NCBI RefSeq assembly: GCF_004341385.1
Contig: NZ_SLXE01000037.1
Location: 1-20,100 of the forward strand
Direction of reading: 5' to 3'
DNA from: Uruburuella suis
Lineage (GTDB): Bacteria > Pseudomonadota > Gammaproteobacteria > Burkholderiales > Neisseriaceae
DNA length: 20,100 nucleotides
The notes under the pieces are model-generated. The model had not been told where the DNA came from. It worked only from the letters and a program-made list of their open reading frames with translations, and did not search any database. Numbering within the stretch: the stretch's first letter is position 1; each line of letters opens with the position of its first letter. The position numbers and the translations under genes are program-made. Below, in pieces: positions 6,224 through 13,539 of the stretch.

Positions 6224-7723
6224 TCAAATCTTGCTTTGTGCCACATGGGTAATCAAGTCGTTGGCGGCTTGATGTACCACTTCGATAAAGGCTTGCGGAT
6301 ACAAACCCATGCCCAATACCGCGATGGCCAAAATAGCCAAAATCGCAAATTCGCGGCAGTTAATGTCTTTCATTTCTTTGACTTCCGGGTTGGTGATGGG
6401 GCCGAAAACCACGCGCTTATACATCCACAAGGTGTAAGAAGCACCGTAAATCAAGGTCAGCGCAGCCAGCGCACCCACCCAGAAATTCACTTCCACCGCA
6501 CCCATGATCACCATAAATTCGCCCACAAAGCCCGATGTGGCCGGCAGGCCGGCATTGGCCATGCCGAACAGCATCATAAAAGCGGCAAATTTCGGCATCA
6601 CATTTACCACGCCGCCGTAATCGGCAATATTGCGCGTGTGCAGACGGTCATACATCACACCGATACACATAAACATCGCCGCCGACACAAAGCCATGCGA
6701 AATCATCTGGATAATCGCACCTTTCAAGGCCCAGTCATTCAAATAACCGCCGCTGAACAAAAACATGCCCAAGGTCACGAAACCCATATGGCTGATAGAA
6801 GAATAAGCCACCAATTTTTTCATGTCGGTTTGCACCAAAGCCACCATGCCGATGTAAATCACGGCAATCAGGCTCAACACGATAATCGCCGGTGCGAAAT
6901 AGCGCGAAGCGTCGGGCAAAATCGGCAAGATAAAGCGCAAGAAACCGTAAGCCCCCACTTTCAGCGTGATGGCCGCCAGCACCATAGAGCCGCCGGTGGG
7001 CGCTTCCACGTGGGCATCGGGCAGCCAGGTATGCAGCGGCCACATCGGCACTTTCACCGCAAACGAAAGGAAAAACGCGATAAACAGCAATTGCTGCACA
7101 CCCAGCGGAATCTGTTTCAGATTTTGGAAATCCACAATCGCAAAGCTGCCGCCGGTTTGATAAGAAAGATAAATCAAGCCCACCAGCATCAGCAAAGAGC
7201 CCAACAAGGTATAGAGAAACAGCTTCACCGAAGCATACACGCGGCGCGGGCCGCCCCACATACCGATAATCAGGTAAAGCGGAATCAACATGCCCTCGAA
7301 GAATACGTAAAACAAAATCGCATCTTGTGCGGCAAACGCACCATTAATCAAACCCGACATAATCAGGAAAGCCGCCATATATTGCGCCGTGCGTTTCTGA
7401 ATCACCTGCCAGCCGGCCAGCACCACCATCAGCGTGATGAAGCTGTTCAAAATCACAAACAGCACCGAAATACCATCCACACCCAAAGCATAGTTGATAT
7501 TGAGCGCGGGAATCCAGCTGTGGAATTCGGTGAATTGGTAGCCGCCGCTCAAGCGGTCAAAGCCGGTAAAGAGCGGCAAGGTCACCAGAAATCCGGCCAG
7601 CGCACCGACAAAAGCCACAATCCGGGCAAGCGCGGCGCGGCTGTCGGAGCCGGTGGCCAACACCAGCACACCGGCTGCTATCGGCACCCAAATGGCCAAA
7701 CTGAGTAAGTTATTAGAAAGCAT
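6224..7723 (-). CDS. nuoM: NADH-quinone oxidoreductase subunit M
   Basis: A 499-residue antiporter-like proton-pumping subunit of complex I. The functional glutamate is in FFEGMLIPLY (Glu143) and the central lysine in FAVKVPMWPLHTWLPDAHVE (Lys224). The signature APTGGSMVLAAITLKVGAYG follows. Its start lies only 23 bases after the stop of the inserted GIY-YIG-like gene, where nuoL would normally be the upstream neighbour, so its transcription must pass through the insert or start inside it. An AGG about 9 bases upstream is a modest ribosome binding site. The protein looks intact. Confidence 0.96.
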   Translation of the reverse strand: MLSNNLLSLAIWVPIAAGVLVLATGSDSRAALARIVAFVGALAGFLVTLPLFTGFDRLSGGYQFTEFHSWIPALNINYALGVDGISVLFVILNSFITLMVVLAGWQVIQKRTAQYMAAFLIMSGLINGAFAAQDAILFYVFFEGMLIPLYLIIGMWGGPRRVYASVKLFLYTLLGSLLMLVGLIYLSYQTGGSFAIVDFQNLKQIPLGVQQLLFIAFFLSFAVKVPMWPLHTWLPDAHVEAPTGGSMVLAAITLKVGAYGFLRFILPILPDASRYFAPAIIVLSLIAVIYIGMVALVQTDMKKLVAYSSISHMGFVTLGMFLFSGGYLNDWALKGAIIQMISHGFVSAAMFMCIGVMYDRLHTRNIADYGGVVNVMPKFAAFMMLFGMANAGLPATSGFVGEFMVIMGAVEVNFWVGALAALTLIYGASYTLWMYKRVVFGPITNPEVKEMKDINCREFAILAILAIAVLGMGLYPQAFIEVVHQAANDLITHVAQSKI

Positions 7724-7746
7724 AATATTAGCCTGTAGTTTGATAC

Positions 7747-8484
7747 CTAGGTTTTATTAAAAAAATTATCTCTTGATGCGTTTTCAGACGACCGTTCATG
7801 CTGTTTGAAAACGGTTATGTCTTTACTGTTCAATTCTTTCAGTCGGCTTGTTTCAGCACACTTAATTAAATCTCCCATCTCTGCTTCAGTTAATGAGCGG
7901 CCATTCAAGCCATGAACCAACCACACTCCACGTGTTCTGATTTTTTCTTCTGGCGAGAATTTACCAAGCCAATTAGCGGACGGGTAAAAGTGAGGTGACC
8001 TTGAGGTGGTTGCAATAATGCCTGCTTCAAAAAATAACCGTTCTTCTTTTGTCTCCAGAGGGATAACAGAAAAAGTAAAATACTCCTGCATATAAGCGGT
8101 TACTCTATCTTCAACACTTTTTATAGCTGCCGTATCAATCTTACCAGCCCATTCTTCCCTGGCTTTTTTCCCCGTTAAATCTATCTCCCATTGTTTAAGA
8201 AGCTCTAGATTATTATCACGTGAGAGTATTGCCCTACCGATATGCTTTCGGAAAATGCTTCGGTCTTTATTCGGTTTTAAGAAATGCTCAGTCAGGCGTT
8301 TTACCAGATTATTTTGCCCGGTATGCGTTCCGACACGTACGATTCTATCGAATTCTAAAAACTTCTCGCCTTTTTCAAACAATACATACAAGCCGTTTTT
8401 AAAAATTACATTTCTATCAAAGTTAAAGGAATATCGTTTTAAAGCATTAAACTGCTCATGCAGAATCACGCCATTATCGTTCAT
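7747..8484 (-). CDS. Divergent GIY-YIG nuclease-like protein
   Basis: A 245-residue protein that I read as a GIY-YIG superfamily nuclease. In order: GLYVLF (31-36, the GIY strand), IVRVGTH (48-54, the YIG strand), KRLTEHF (62-68, with the catalytic-type Arg63), FRKHIGRAIL (78-87), the glutamate in LFFEAGIIAT (Glu153), and Asn171 in SANWLGKF, matching the order GIY, YIG, R, E, N. No separate DNA-binding domain is recognised; the C-terminal third (HGLNGRSLTEAEM, about 191-203) is unassigned. The start overlaps the upstream gene by 11 bases and has GGAAAG six bases upstream, so the two are translationally coupled. The DNA is AT-rich: 22 of 60 bases are G or C at 8041-8100, against 34 of 60 at 6541-6600 in nuoM. 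It interrupts the nuoL-nuoM order, which suggests transfer. Substrate and role are unknown. Confidence 0.75.
   Translation of the reverse strand: MNDNGVILHEQFNALKRYSFNFDRNVIFKNGLYVLFEKGEKFLEFDRIVRVGTHTGQNNLVKRLTEHFLKPNKDRSIFRKHIGRAILSRDNNLELLKQWEIDLTGKKAREEWAGKIDTAAIKSVEDRVTAYMQEYFTFSVIPLETKEERLFFEAGIIATTSRSPHFYPSANWLGKFSPEEKIRTRGVWLVHGLNGRSLTEAEMGDLIKCAETSRLKELNSKDITVFKQHERSSENASRDNFFNKT
7783..7794 (-). repeat. Variant uptake sequence resembling the mucosa dialect
   Basis: On the minus strand this reads CGGTCGTCTGAA. The core GTCGTCTGAA differs from the host GCCGTCTGAA by one base and equals the core used by the N. mucosa/sicca group (mucDUS). It lies in the 3' end of the GIY-YIG-like gene, encoding RSSE. 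Confidence 0.5.
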
Positions 8485-8905
8485 TTTTGCTTTCCAACTG
8501 TTCTTTTAACCATCCCAGCTGTTCGCCAATTTTTAGTCCCATCATGGGTATTTCATATTGTTTCAATACCGGTAACAAATATTGTCTGTATTTATTTCCT
8601 GCAAGAAAAACAAATTGGTCTCTCTTGAAATCAGCTTCTCTCTTTAAATCGGCCAACACTTTCTCTGCCCACGCTTTTCTCTCTTTGGAAAGCATCGTAT
8701 TGAGCGTTAAGTCATACGGATCCAATTCTTCCGACAATTTAACCAAGCCATGTTTGGCAGAAAGAATAAAAATATCATCGGGCTGGATAATCTCTCTGGC
8801 ATAGCGCAACTCTTTTTTGAATAAATCACTCAAATAAAGCTTTTCTGCTGTTTGCCTATTGCTCGCTTTTTTGCTGACACAAGCAATCAATACGATTTTC
8901 CTCAC
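8474..8905 (-). CDS. DUF6884-like small protein
   Basis: A 143-residue soluble protein without signal or membrane segments. Conserved-looking motifs are IVLIACVSKK (4-13, with Cys9 and the Lys pair), LYLSDLFKK (23-31), IFILSAKHGLV (45-55), LDPYDLTL (61-68) and GLKIGEQLGWL (123-133). This order matches, from memory, the DUF6884 family, whose biochemical function I do not know. It starts with GTG, and the ribosome site (AAGAAAG) is weak; no better start exists and the motif begins at residue 4. It is the first gene of a two-gene AT-rich insert, overlapping the GIY-YIG-like gene by 11 bases. An uptake-sequence hairpin separates it from nuoL. Overlap and shared base composition suggest that the two proteins act together. 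Confidence 0.7.
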   Translation of the reverse strand: MRKIVLIACVSKKASNRQTAEKLYLSDLFKKELRYAREIIQPDDIFILSAKHGLVKLSEELDPYDLTLNTMLSKERKAWAEKVLADLKREADFKRDQFVFLAGNKYRQYLLPVLKQYEIPMMGLKIGEQLGWLKEQLESKNER

Positions 8906-8924
8906 GACTTATCTTTCTTCTTAT

Positions 8925-8964
8925 TTTCAGACGGCCTGATAATTGTTTACTAGGCCGTCTGAAA
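8925..8964 (-). terminator. Inverted uptake-sequence hairpin between nuoL and the insert
   Basis: TTTCAGACGGCCT (8925-8937) and AGGCCGTCTGAAA (8952-8964) form a perfect 13-base stem with a 14-base loop, 13 bases beyond the nuoL stop. Both arms are full AG-type uptake 12-mers (8926-8937 and 8952-8963). On the minus strand only AATAAG follows, so it would be a weak terminator or attenuator. If it terminates, nuoM and nuoN need another promoter. Confidence 0.6.
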
Positions 8965-8977
8965 CAGGCCTTTAAAT

Positions 8978-11008
8978 TCAACCGGCAAACAAGCGCCAGA
9001 ATGTCATGCCCACCAGCACCAGCACGCCGAATACCATGGCGGCTGCATAGGTATAGATGAAGCCGGTCTGCATTTTGCGCACTTGCGCAGCGATGGCGCC
9101 CACCAGTTTGGCAGAGCCGTTGACAATGCCGTTGTCGATAATGGCCGTGTCGCCTACTTTCCAGAAGAAATTGCCCAATGCGCGGGTGCCTTTGGCAAAC
9201 ACATTGAAGTAAATCACGTCGAGGAAGTATTTGTTATCCAGCAGTTTGTAAATCGGGCTGAATGTGGCAGCGATTTTCGCAGGCAGATGTGGCGCTTTCA
9301 CATACAGCACCCAAGCCGTCAGCACACCGGCAATCGCCAAATACAGCACCGGCGTTTGCAGGCTGTGTGCCACCATCGCCAGCGGGCCGTGGAATTCTTC
9401 TTTCAGCAGCGCCATGGTCGGATGCTCTTCGGTATTCACGTAAATCGCGTCTTTGAAGAAGTCGCCATACAGCATCGGCTCAATCGCAAAGTAACCGATT
9501 ACCACCGAAGGAATCGCCAACAGAATCAGCGGCAGCGTTACCACCCACGGGCTTTCGTGCGGGTTGTCGTTTTTGCCCAAACCGTGATGATGCTCATCGC
9601 CGTGATGGTCATCGTGATGCTCGGGCAATTCGCGCCATTTTTCTTTACCGTGGAACACCATAAAGTATTGGCGGAACGCATAAAACGCGGTCACAAACAC
9701 ACTGGCCAACACGGCGAAGTAGGCAAAACCGCTGCCCGGCAAAGTGCTGGCGTGGGCGGCTTCGATAATCGAATCTTTCGAATAGAAGCCGGAGAAAAAC
9801 GGCGTACCAATCAAAGCCAGATTACCCAGCAGCATGGTTATCCAAGTAATCGGCATGTATTTTTTCAGGTTGCCCATGTGGCGCATGTCTTGGTCATGGT
9901 GCATGCCGATGATGGCGCTGCCGGCGGCCAAAAACAGCAAAGCTTTAAAGAAAGCATGCGTCATCACATGGAACATCGCAATCGAGTAAGCCGAAGCGCC
10001 CAAGGCCACGGTCATATAGCCCAGCTGCGACAAAGTAGAATAAGCCACCACGCGCTTGATGTCGTTTTGAATCACGCCCAAAAAGCCCATGAAGAGTGCC
10101 GTAATCGCGCCCACCACCATAATCACGCCCAAAGCGGTGGTGCTGAGTTCATACATCGGCGACATGCGCGACACCATAAACAAGCCTGCCGTTACCATGG
10201 TAGCCGCGTGAATCAAAGCAGAAATCGGTGTCGGGCCTTCCATCGAATCGGGCAGCCACACATGCAGCGGAAATTGCGCCGACTTACCCATTGCGCCGAT
10301 AAACAGCAACAAACAGGTTACCGTCATCAACGACCACTCCACGCCCGGGAAAAGCTGGATGGTGGCATGCTGCACATTGGGCAGATAGGCAAACACATCC
10401 GCATAGCGCAGGCTGCCGCCGAAATAAGCCAGCACCAAGCCGATGCCGAGCAAAAAGCCGAAATCGCCGACACGGTTAACCAAAAAGGCTTTCAGGTTGG
10501 CAAAAATGGCACTCTCGCGTTTGAAGTAAAAACCGATCAAGAGGTAAGACACCAAGCCCACGGCTTCCCAACCGAAGAAAAGCTGCACGAAATTGTTGCT
10601 CATCACCAGCATCAGCATCGAAAAGGTAAACAGCGAAATATAACTGAAAAAGCGCTGATAGCCGGTTTCTTCATCGTGCATATAGCCGATGGTGTAAATG
10701 TGCACCATCAGCGACACGCTGGTCACCACCACCATCATCATGGCAGTCAGGCTGTCGACCAAAAAGCCGACGGAAAAATCCAAGCCGCCCATGGTCAGCC
10801 AGGTATACACATTTTCATCAAATTTGCTGCGGCTGCCATCGATAAAGCCCCACAGCACATATGCCGACAGCACCGTCGACACCGCCACGCTCAAAATGGT
10901 TACGCTGTGCGCGCCGGCACGGCCGATTTGTTTGCCAAACAAACCCGCCAACAGCGAGCCGACAAGCGGTGCCAGGGCAATGGTCAGATATAAGCTCATA
11001 TTATCCAT
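8978..11008 (-). CDS. nuoL: NADH-quinone oxidoreductase subunit L
   Basis: The largest antiporter-like subunit of complex I, 676 residues, carrying the long lateral helix typical of NuoL at its C-terminal end. The functional glutamate is in FFGWEAVGLVSYLLIGFY (Glu148) and the central lysine in GAMGKSAQFPLHVWLPDSME (Lys242), followed by the PISALIHAATMVTAG signature. A histidine-rich loop (about residues 459-483, with HHDDHHGDEHHH) lies between helices. The ATG at 11008 has GGGAGA nine bases upstream; the next in-frame ATG three codons on is less well placed. Directly upstream is nuoK. Downstream, an uptake-sequence hairpin and two foreign-looking genes separate it from nuoM. Confidence 0.96.
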   Translation of the reverse strand: MDNMSLYLTIALAPLVGSLLAGLFGKQIGRAGAHSVTILSVAVSTVLSAYVLWGFIDGSRSKFDENVYTWLTMGGLDFSVGFLVDSLTAMMMVVVTSVSLMVHIYTIGYMHDEETGYQRFFSYISLFTFSMLMLVMSNNFVQLFFGWEAVGLVSYLLIGFYFKRESAIFANLKAFLVNRVGDFGFLLGIGLVLAYFGGSLRYADVFAYLPNVQHATIQLFPGVEWSLMTVTCLLLFIGAMGKSAQFPLHVWLPDSMEGPTPISALIHAATMVTAGLFMVSRMSPMYELSTTALGVIMVVGAITALFMGFLGVIQNDIKRVVAYSTLSQLGYMTVALGASAYSIAMFHVMTHAFFKALLFLAAGSAIIGMHHDQDMRHMGNLKKYMPITWITMLLGNLALIGTPFFSGFYSKDSIIEAAHASTLPGSGFAYFAVLASVFVTAFYAFRQYFMVFHGKEKWRELPEHHDDHHGDEHHHGLGKNDNPHESPWVVTLPLILLAIPSVVIGYFAIEPMLYGDFFKDAIYVNTEEHPTMALLKEEFHGPLAMVAHSLQTPVLYLAIAGVLTAWVLYVKAPHLPAKIAATFSPIYKLLDNKYFLDVIYFNVFAKGTRALGNFFWKVGDTAIIDNGIVNGSAKLVGAIAAQVRKMQTGFIYTYAAAMVFGVLVLVGMTFWRLFAG

Positions 11009-11025
11009 TATTCTTATTCTCCCGA

Positions 11026-11331
11026 TCAGCCTTTGAGGCGGTTCAAATCGGCCACATTGATGGTGTTGCGGTTACGGAACACCAACACCATGATGGCCAG
11101 GCCGATAGCGGATTCTGCCGCAGCCACGGTCAGCACGAAAAACACAAAAATCTGCCCGGCGGTGTCGCCCAAATATTGTGAAAAAGCGATGAAATTGAAA
11201 TTGACCGCCAACAGCATCAGTTCAATCGACATCAGCAACACCAGCACGTTTTTGCGGTTCATAAAAATACCCAAGGCGCTGATGCCGAACAGCAAGGCCG
11301 CCAAAACCAGGTAATGAGTGATGGTAATCAT
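11026..11331 (-). CDS. nuoK: NADH-quinone oxidoreductase subunit K
   Basis: A 101-residue complex I membrane subunit with three transmembrane helices (about 3-23, 29-50, 61-85). The two buried glutamates of the proton path are present: Glu37 in MSIELMLLAVNFNF and Glu73 in VAAAESAIGLAI. Its ATG overlaps the nuoJ stop as ATGA, a four-base overlap implying translational coupling. Length and motifs are normal. Confidence 0.96.
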   Translation of the reverse strand: MITITHYLVLAALLFGISALGIFMNRKNVLVLLMSIELMLLAVNFNFIAFSQYLGDTAGQIFVFFVLTVAAAESAIGLAIMVLVFRNRNTINVADLNRLKG

Positions 11332-11981
11332 GCTTTGCCCTCTCCTTCTTGGCCGTCTGAAGCCTCTTCTTTTTCAGACGGCACCACAGCAGCCATCTTC
11401 ACCATGCGCATACGGCCTTCTTTGGCATTTACTTTAACTTGATCACCCGGATTGATATAGCGCGGGTTGTAGGTTTTGCGGTGTACCAGCGCAATGGCCG
11501 CCACCATGCCCAGCACCAGCAATACGGCTGCCAATTCGAACGGCAGCAGATAAGTGGTGTAAATCTGGCTGCCCAAATCGCGGATATTGCTGTAATCGGC
11601 AGGCAGATCTTTCATCAGGCCGAAAGCGGCCAGATTGGTTTTCGGGTTTACCAAAATCAGAATCAGCGCCACCGCCATCAGCGTGCCGACGAGGCCTGCC
11701 ACCGGTGCATGGCGCCAAAAGCCGGCGCGCATTTCTTCCACATCGATATTGAGCATCATCACCACAAACAGGAACAACACCATCACCGCGCCCACATACA
11801 CCAGCACCAGCGTGATGCCGAGGAATTCGGCCTGCATCAGCATCCAAATCATGGCGCTCACACAAAAGGTCAGCACCAGATAAAGCGAGGCATGCACCGG
11901 GTTTTTAGCGGTAACGGTTTTAAGCGCGCCAAACAGCACAATGGCCGCCAGCACATAAAACAGAATCAGGGAAAACGTCAT
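11328..11981 (-). CDS. nuoJ: NADH-quinone oxidoreductase subunit J
   Basis: A 217-residue complex I membrane subunit with about five helices; the third contains LVLVYVGAVMVLFLFVVMML, the conserved J-subunit segment. The ATG follows AGGAGCAGGATA, a strong ribosome binding site, 11 bases after the nuoI stop. After the last helix (about 145-167) the protein has a soluble tail of about 50 residues. Its last part, VPSEKEEASDGQEG (200-213), is encoded by two inverted uptake sequences and is probably not conserved outside Neisseriaceae. The stop overlaps the nuoK start. Confidence 0.95.
   Translation of the reverse strand: MTFSLILFYVLAAIVLFGALKTVTAKNPVHASLYLVLTFCVSAMIWMLMQAEFLGITLVLVYVGAVMVLFLFVVMMLNIDVEEMRAGFWRHAPVAGLVGTLMAVALILILVNPKTNLAAFGLMKDLPADYSNIRDLGSQIYTTYLLPFELAAVLLVLGMVAAIALVHRKTYNPRYINPGDQVKVNAKEGRMRMVKMAAVVPSEKEEASDGQEGEGKA
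11350..11382. repeat. Inverted uptake-sequence pair inside nuoJ
   Basis: GCCGTCTGAA (11352-11361) and TTCAGACGGC (11373-11382) form a 10-base stem with an 11-base loop within the 3' coding end of nuoJ, 20 bases before the nuoK start. Neither copy has the AG prefix. In frame they encode SDG and PSEK respectively. Confidence 0.85.
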
Positions 11982-11992
11982 TATCCTGCTCC

Positions 11993-12472
11993 TTAACGAT
12001 AGGGTGCGTCTGCCGCTTTGCGTTTGGCAATTTCGCTCTCATAGCGATCGCCGACGGCCAGCAGCATCGGTTTGGTGTAATACAGATCACCGCGTTTTTC
12101 GCCGTGATATTCCAGAATATGCGTTTCCACAATCGCATCCACCGGGCAGGCTTCTTCACAAAAGCCGCAGAAAATGCATTTGGTCAAATCGATATCGTAG
12201 CGGGTGGTGCGGCGGGTGCCGTCTTCTCGCTGCTCCGACTCGATATTGATGGCCAAGGCCGGGCACACCGCTTCGCACAATTTACAGGCAATGCAGCGCT
12301 CTTCGCCGTTGGGATACCGGCGTTGCGCATGCAGGCCGCGGAAACGCACCGATTGCGGTGTTTTCTCTTCGGGAAACATAATGGTTTCTTTGCGCGCAAA
12401 GAAGTTTTTGAGCGTAACGCCCATGCCTTTTACCAATTCGCCCAGCAAAAAGGTTTTTACTAAATTCGTCAT
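11993..12472 (-). CDS. nuoI: NADH-quinone oxidoreductase subunit I
   Basis: A 159-residue ferredoxin-like subunit of complex I that carries electrons between NuoG and NuoB through two [4Fe-4S] clusters. Both motifs are complete: CIACKLCEAVCP (Cys60, 63, 66, 70) and CIFCGFCEEACP (Cys99, 102, 105, 109). The N-terminal LVKTFLLGELVKGMGVTLK is the amphipathic membrane-contact segment. GGAGGAG precedes the ATG at 12472. It lies 15 bases after nuoH. Confidence 0.97.
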   Translation of the reverse strand: MTNLVKTFLLGELVKGMGVTLKNFFARKETIMFPEEKTPQSVRFRGLHAQRRYPNGEERCIACKLCEAVCPALAINIESEQREDGTRRTTRYDIDLTKCIFCGFCEEACPVDAIVETHILEYHGEKRGDLYYTKPMLLAVGDRYESEIAKRKAADAPYR

Positions 12473-12487
12473 TTTGTTTCTCCTCCC

Positions 12488-13537
12488 TTATTTCCACAGA
12501 GACAAGGGCGAAATCATCCACAGACCGAGCAGCACGATGCCGACAAAGCCCACCGGAATCAGCACTTTCCAGCCCAAACGCATGATTTGGTCATAACGGT
12601 AGCGCGGGAATGTGGCGCGAATCCACAAATAGCCATAAAGCACCATCGCCATTTTGATAAACATCCACACCGCACTCGGCGTGCCGATCAAACCCCAGCT
12701 TTGCGGGAAAGGCGAGAGCCAGCCGCCCAAAAACATCAAGGCAGTCAGCGCGGCAATCAGAATCATGAAAATATATTCGGCGAGGAAAAACAGCGCAAAG
12801 GCAAAGCCCGAATATTCCACGTGAAAGCCGGCCACGATTTCCGATTCGCCCTCGGCCACGTCAAACGGCGCGCGGTTGGTTTCGGCCACGGCAGAAATCA
12901 GGTAAACCAAAAACAAGGGAAACAGCGGCAGCCAGTTCCACGAGAAAACCGAGCCGCCGGCAATGCCGGTGCTTTGTGCCGCCACAATGTCGCCGAAATT
13001 CATGCTGCCCGACACCATCACCACACCCACCAAAGCCGCGCCCATGGCGATTTCGTAGGAAATGGTTTGTGCCGAAGAGCGCATCGCACCCAAAAACGCA
13101 TATTTCGAGTTAGAAGCCCAGCCGGCAATAATCACACCGTAAACCGACAACGAAGTAATCATCAAGATATACAGCAAGCCGGCATTCACATTGGTGAGCA
13201 CCCAAGTTTCGCTGAACGGAATCACCGCCCAAGCCGCAAAAGCCGGTGCCAGCGACAACATCGGGCCGATATAAAACAGCGCTTTATTAGATGTCGAGGG
13301 GCGGGTCACTTCTTTAAACAACAGCTTCAACACATCGGCAAACGGTTGAATCAGGCCGAAAGGCCCGGTAACGTTGGGGCCGACGCGCAACTGCATATAG
13401 CCGATAACCTTGCGCTCGAAGTAAGTCAGATAGGCCACCGTGAGAATCAACGGTGCCAAAATCAGCACAATCTTCAGCACAATCGAAACAATCAAGCCGA
13501 TTTCGTTGCCCAATAAGGCTTGGAACCATTCTTGCAT
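12488..13537 (-). CDS. nuoH: NADH-quinone oxidoreductase subunit H
   Basis: A roughly 349-residue membrane subunit with about eight helices, forming the quinone-site entrance and linking the peripheral and membrane arms. Family landmarks are LTYFERKVIGYMQLRVGPNV, RAPFDVAEGESEIVAGFHVE and YIFMILIAALTALMFLGGWL. The open frame can be extended two codons to a TTG at 13543 that overlaps the nuoG stop. The ATG at 13537 (MQEWFQALLG) fits the family N-terminus better and leaves a two-base gap to nuoG; GGGG lies about 8 bases upstream. The protein is intact. Confidence 0.95.
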   Translation of the reverse strand: MQEWFQALLGNEIGLIVSIVLKIVLILAPLILTVAYLTYFERKVIGYMQLRVGPNVTGPFGLIQPFADVLKLLFKEVTRPSTSNKALFYIGPMLSLAPAFAAWAVIPFSETWVLTNVNAGLLYILMITSLSVYGVIIAGWASNSKYAFLGAMRSSAQTISYEIAMGAALVGVVMVSGSMNFGDIVAAQSTGIAGGSVFSWNWLPLFPLFLVYLISAVAETNRAPFDVAEGESEIVAGFHVEYSGFAFALFFLAEYIFMILIAALTALMFLGGWLSPFPQSWGLIGTPSAVWMFIKMAMVLYGYLWIRATFPRYRYDQIMRLGWKVLIPVGFVGIVLLGLWMISPLSLWK

Positions 13538-13539
13538 GA

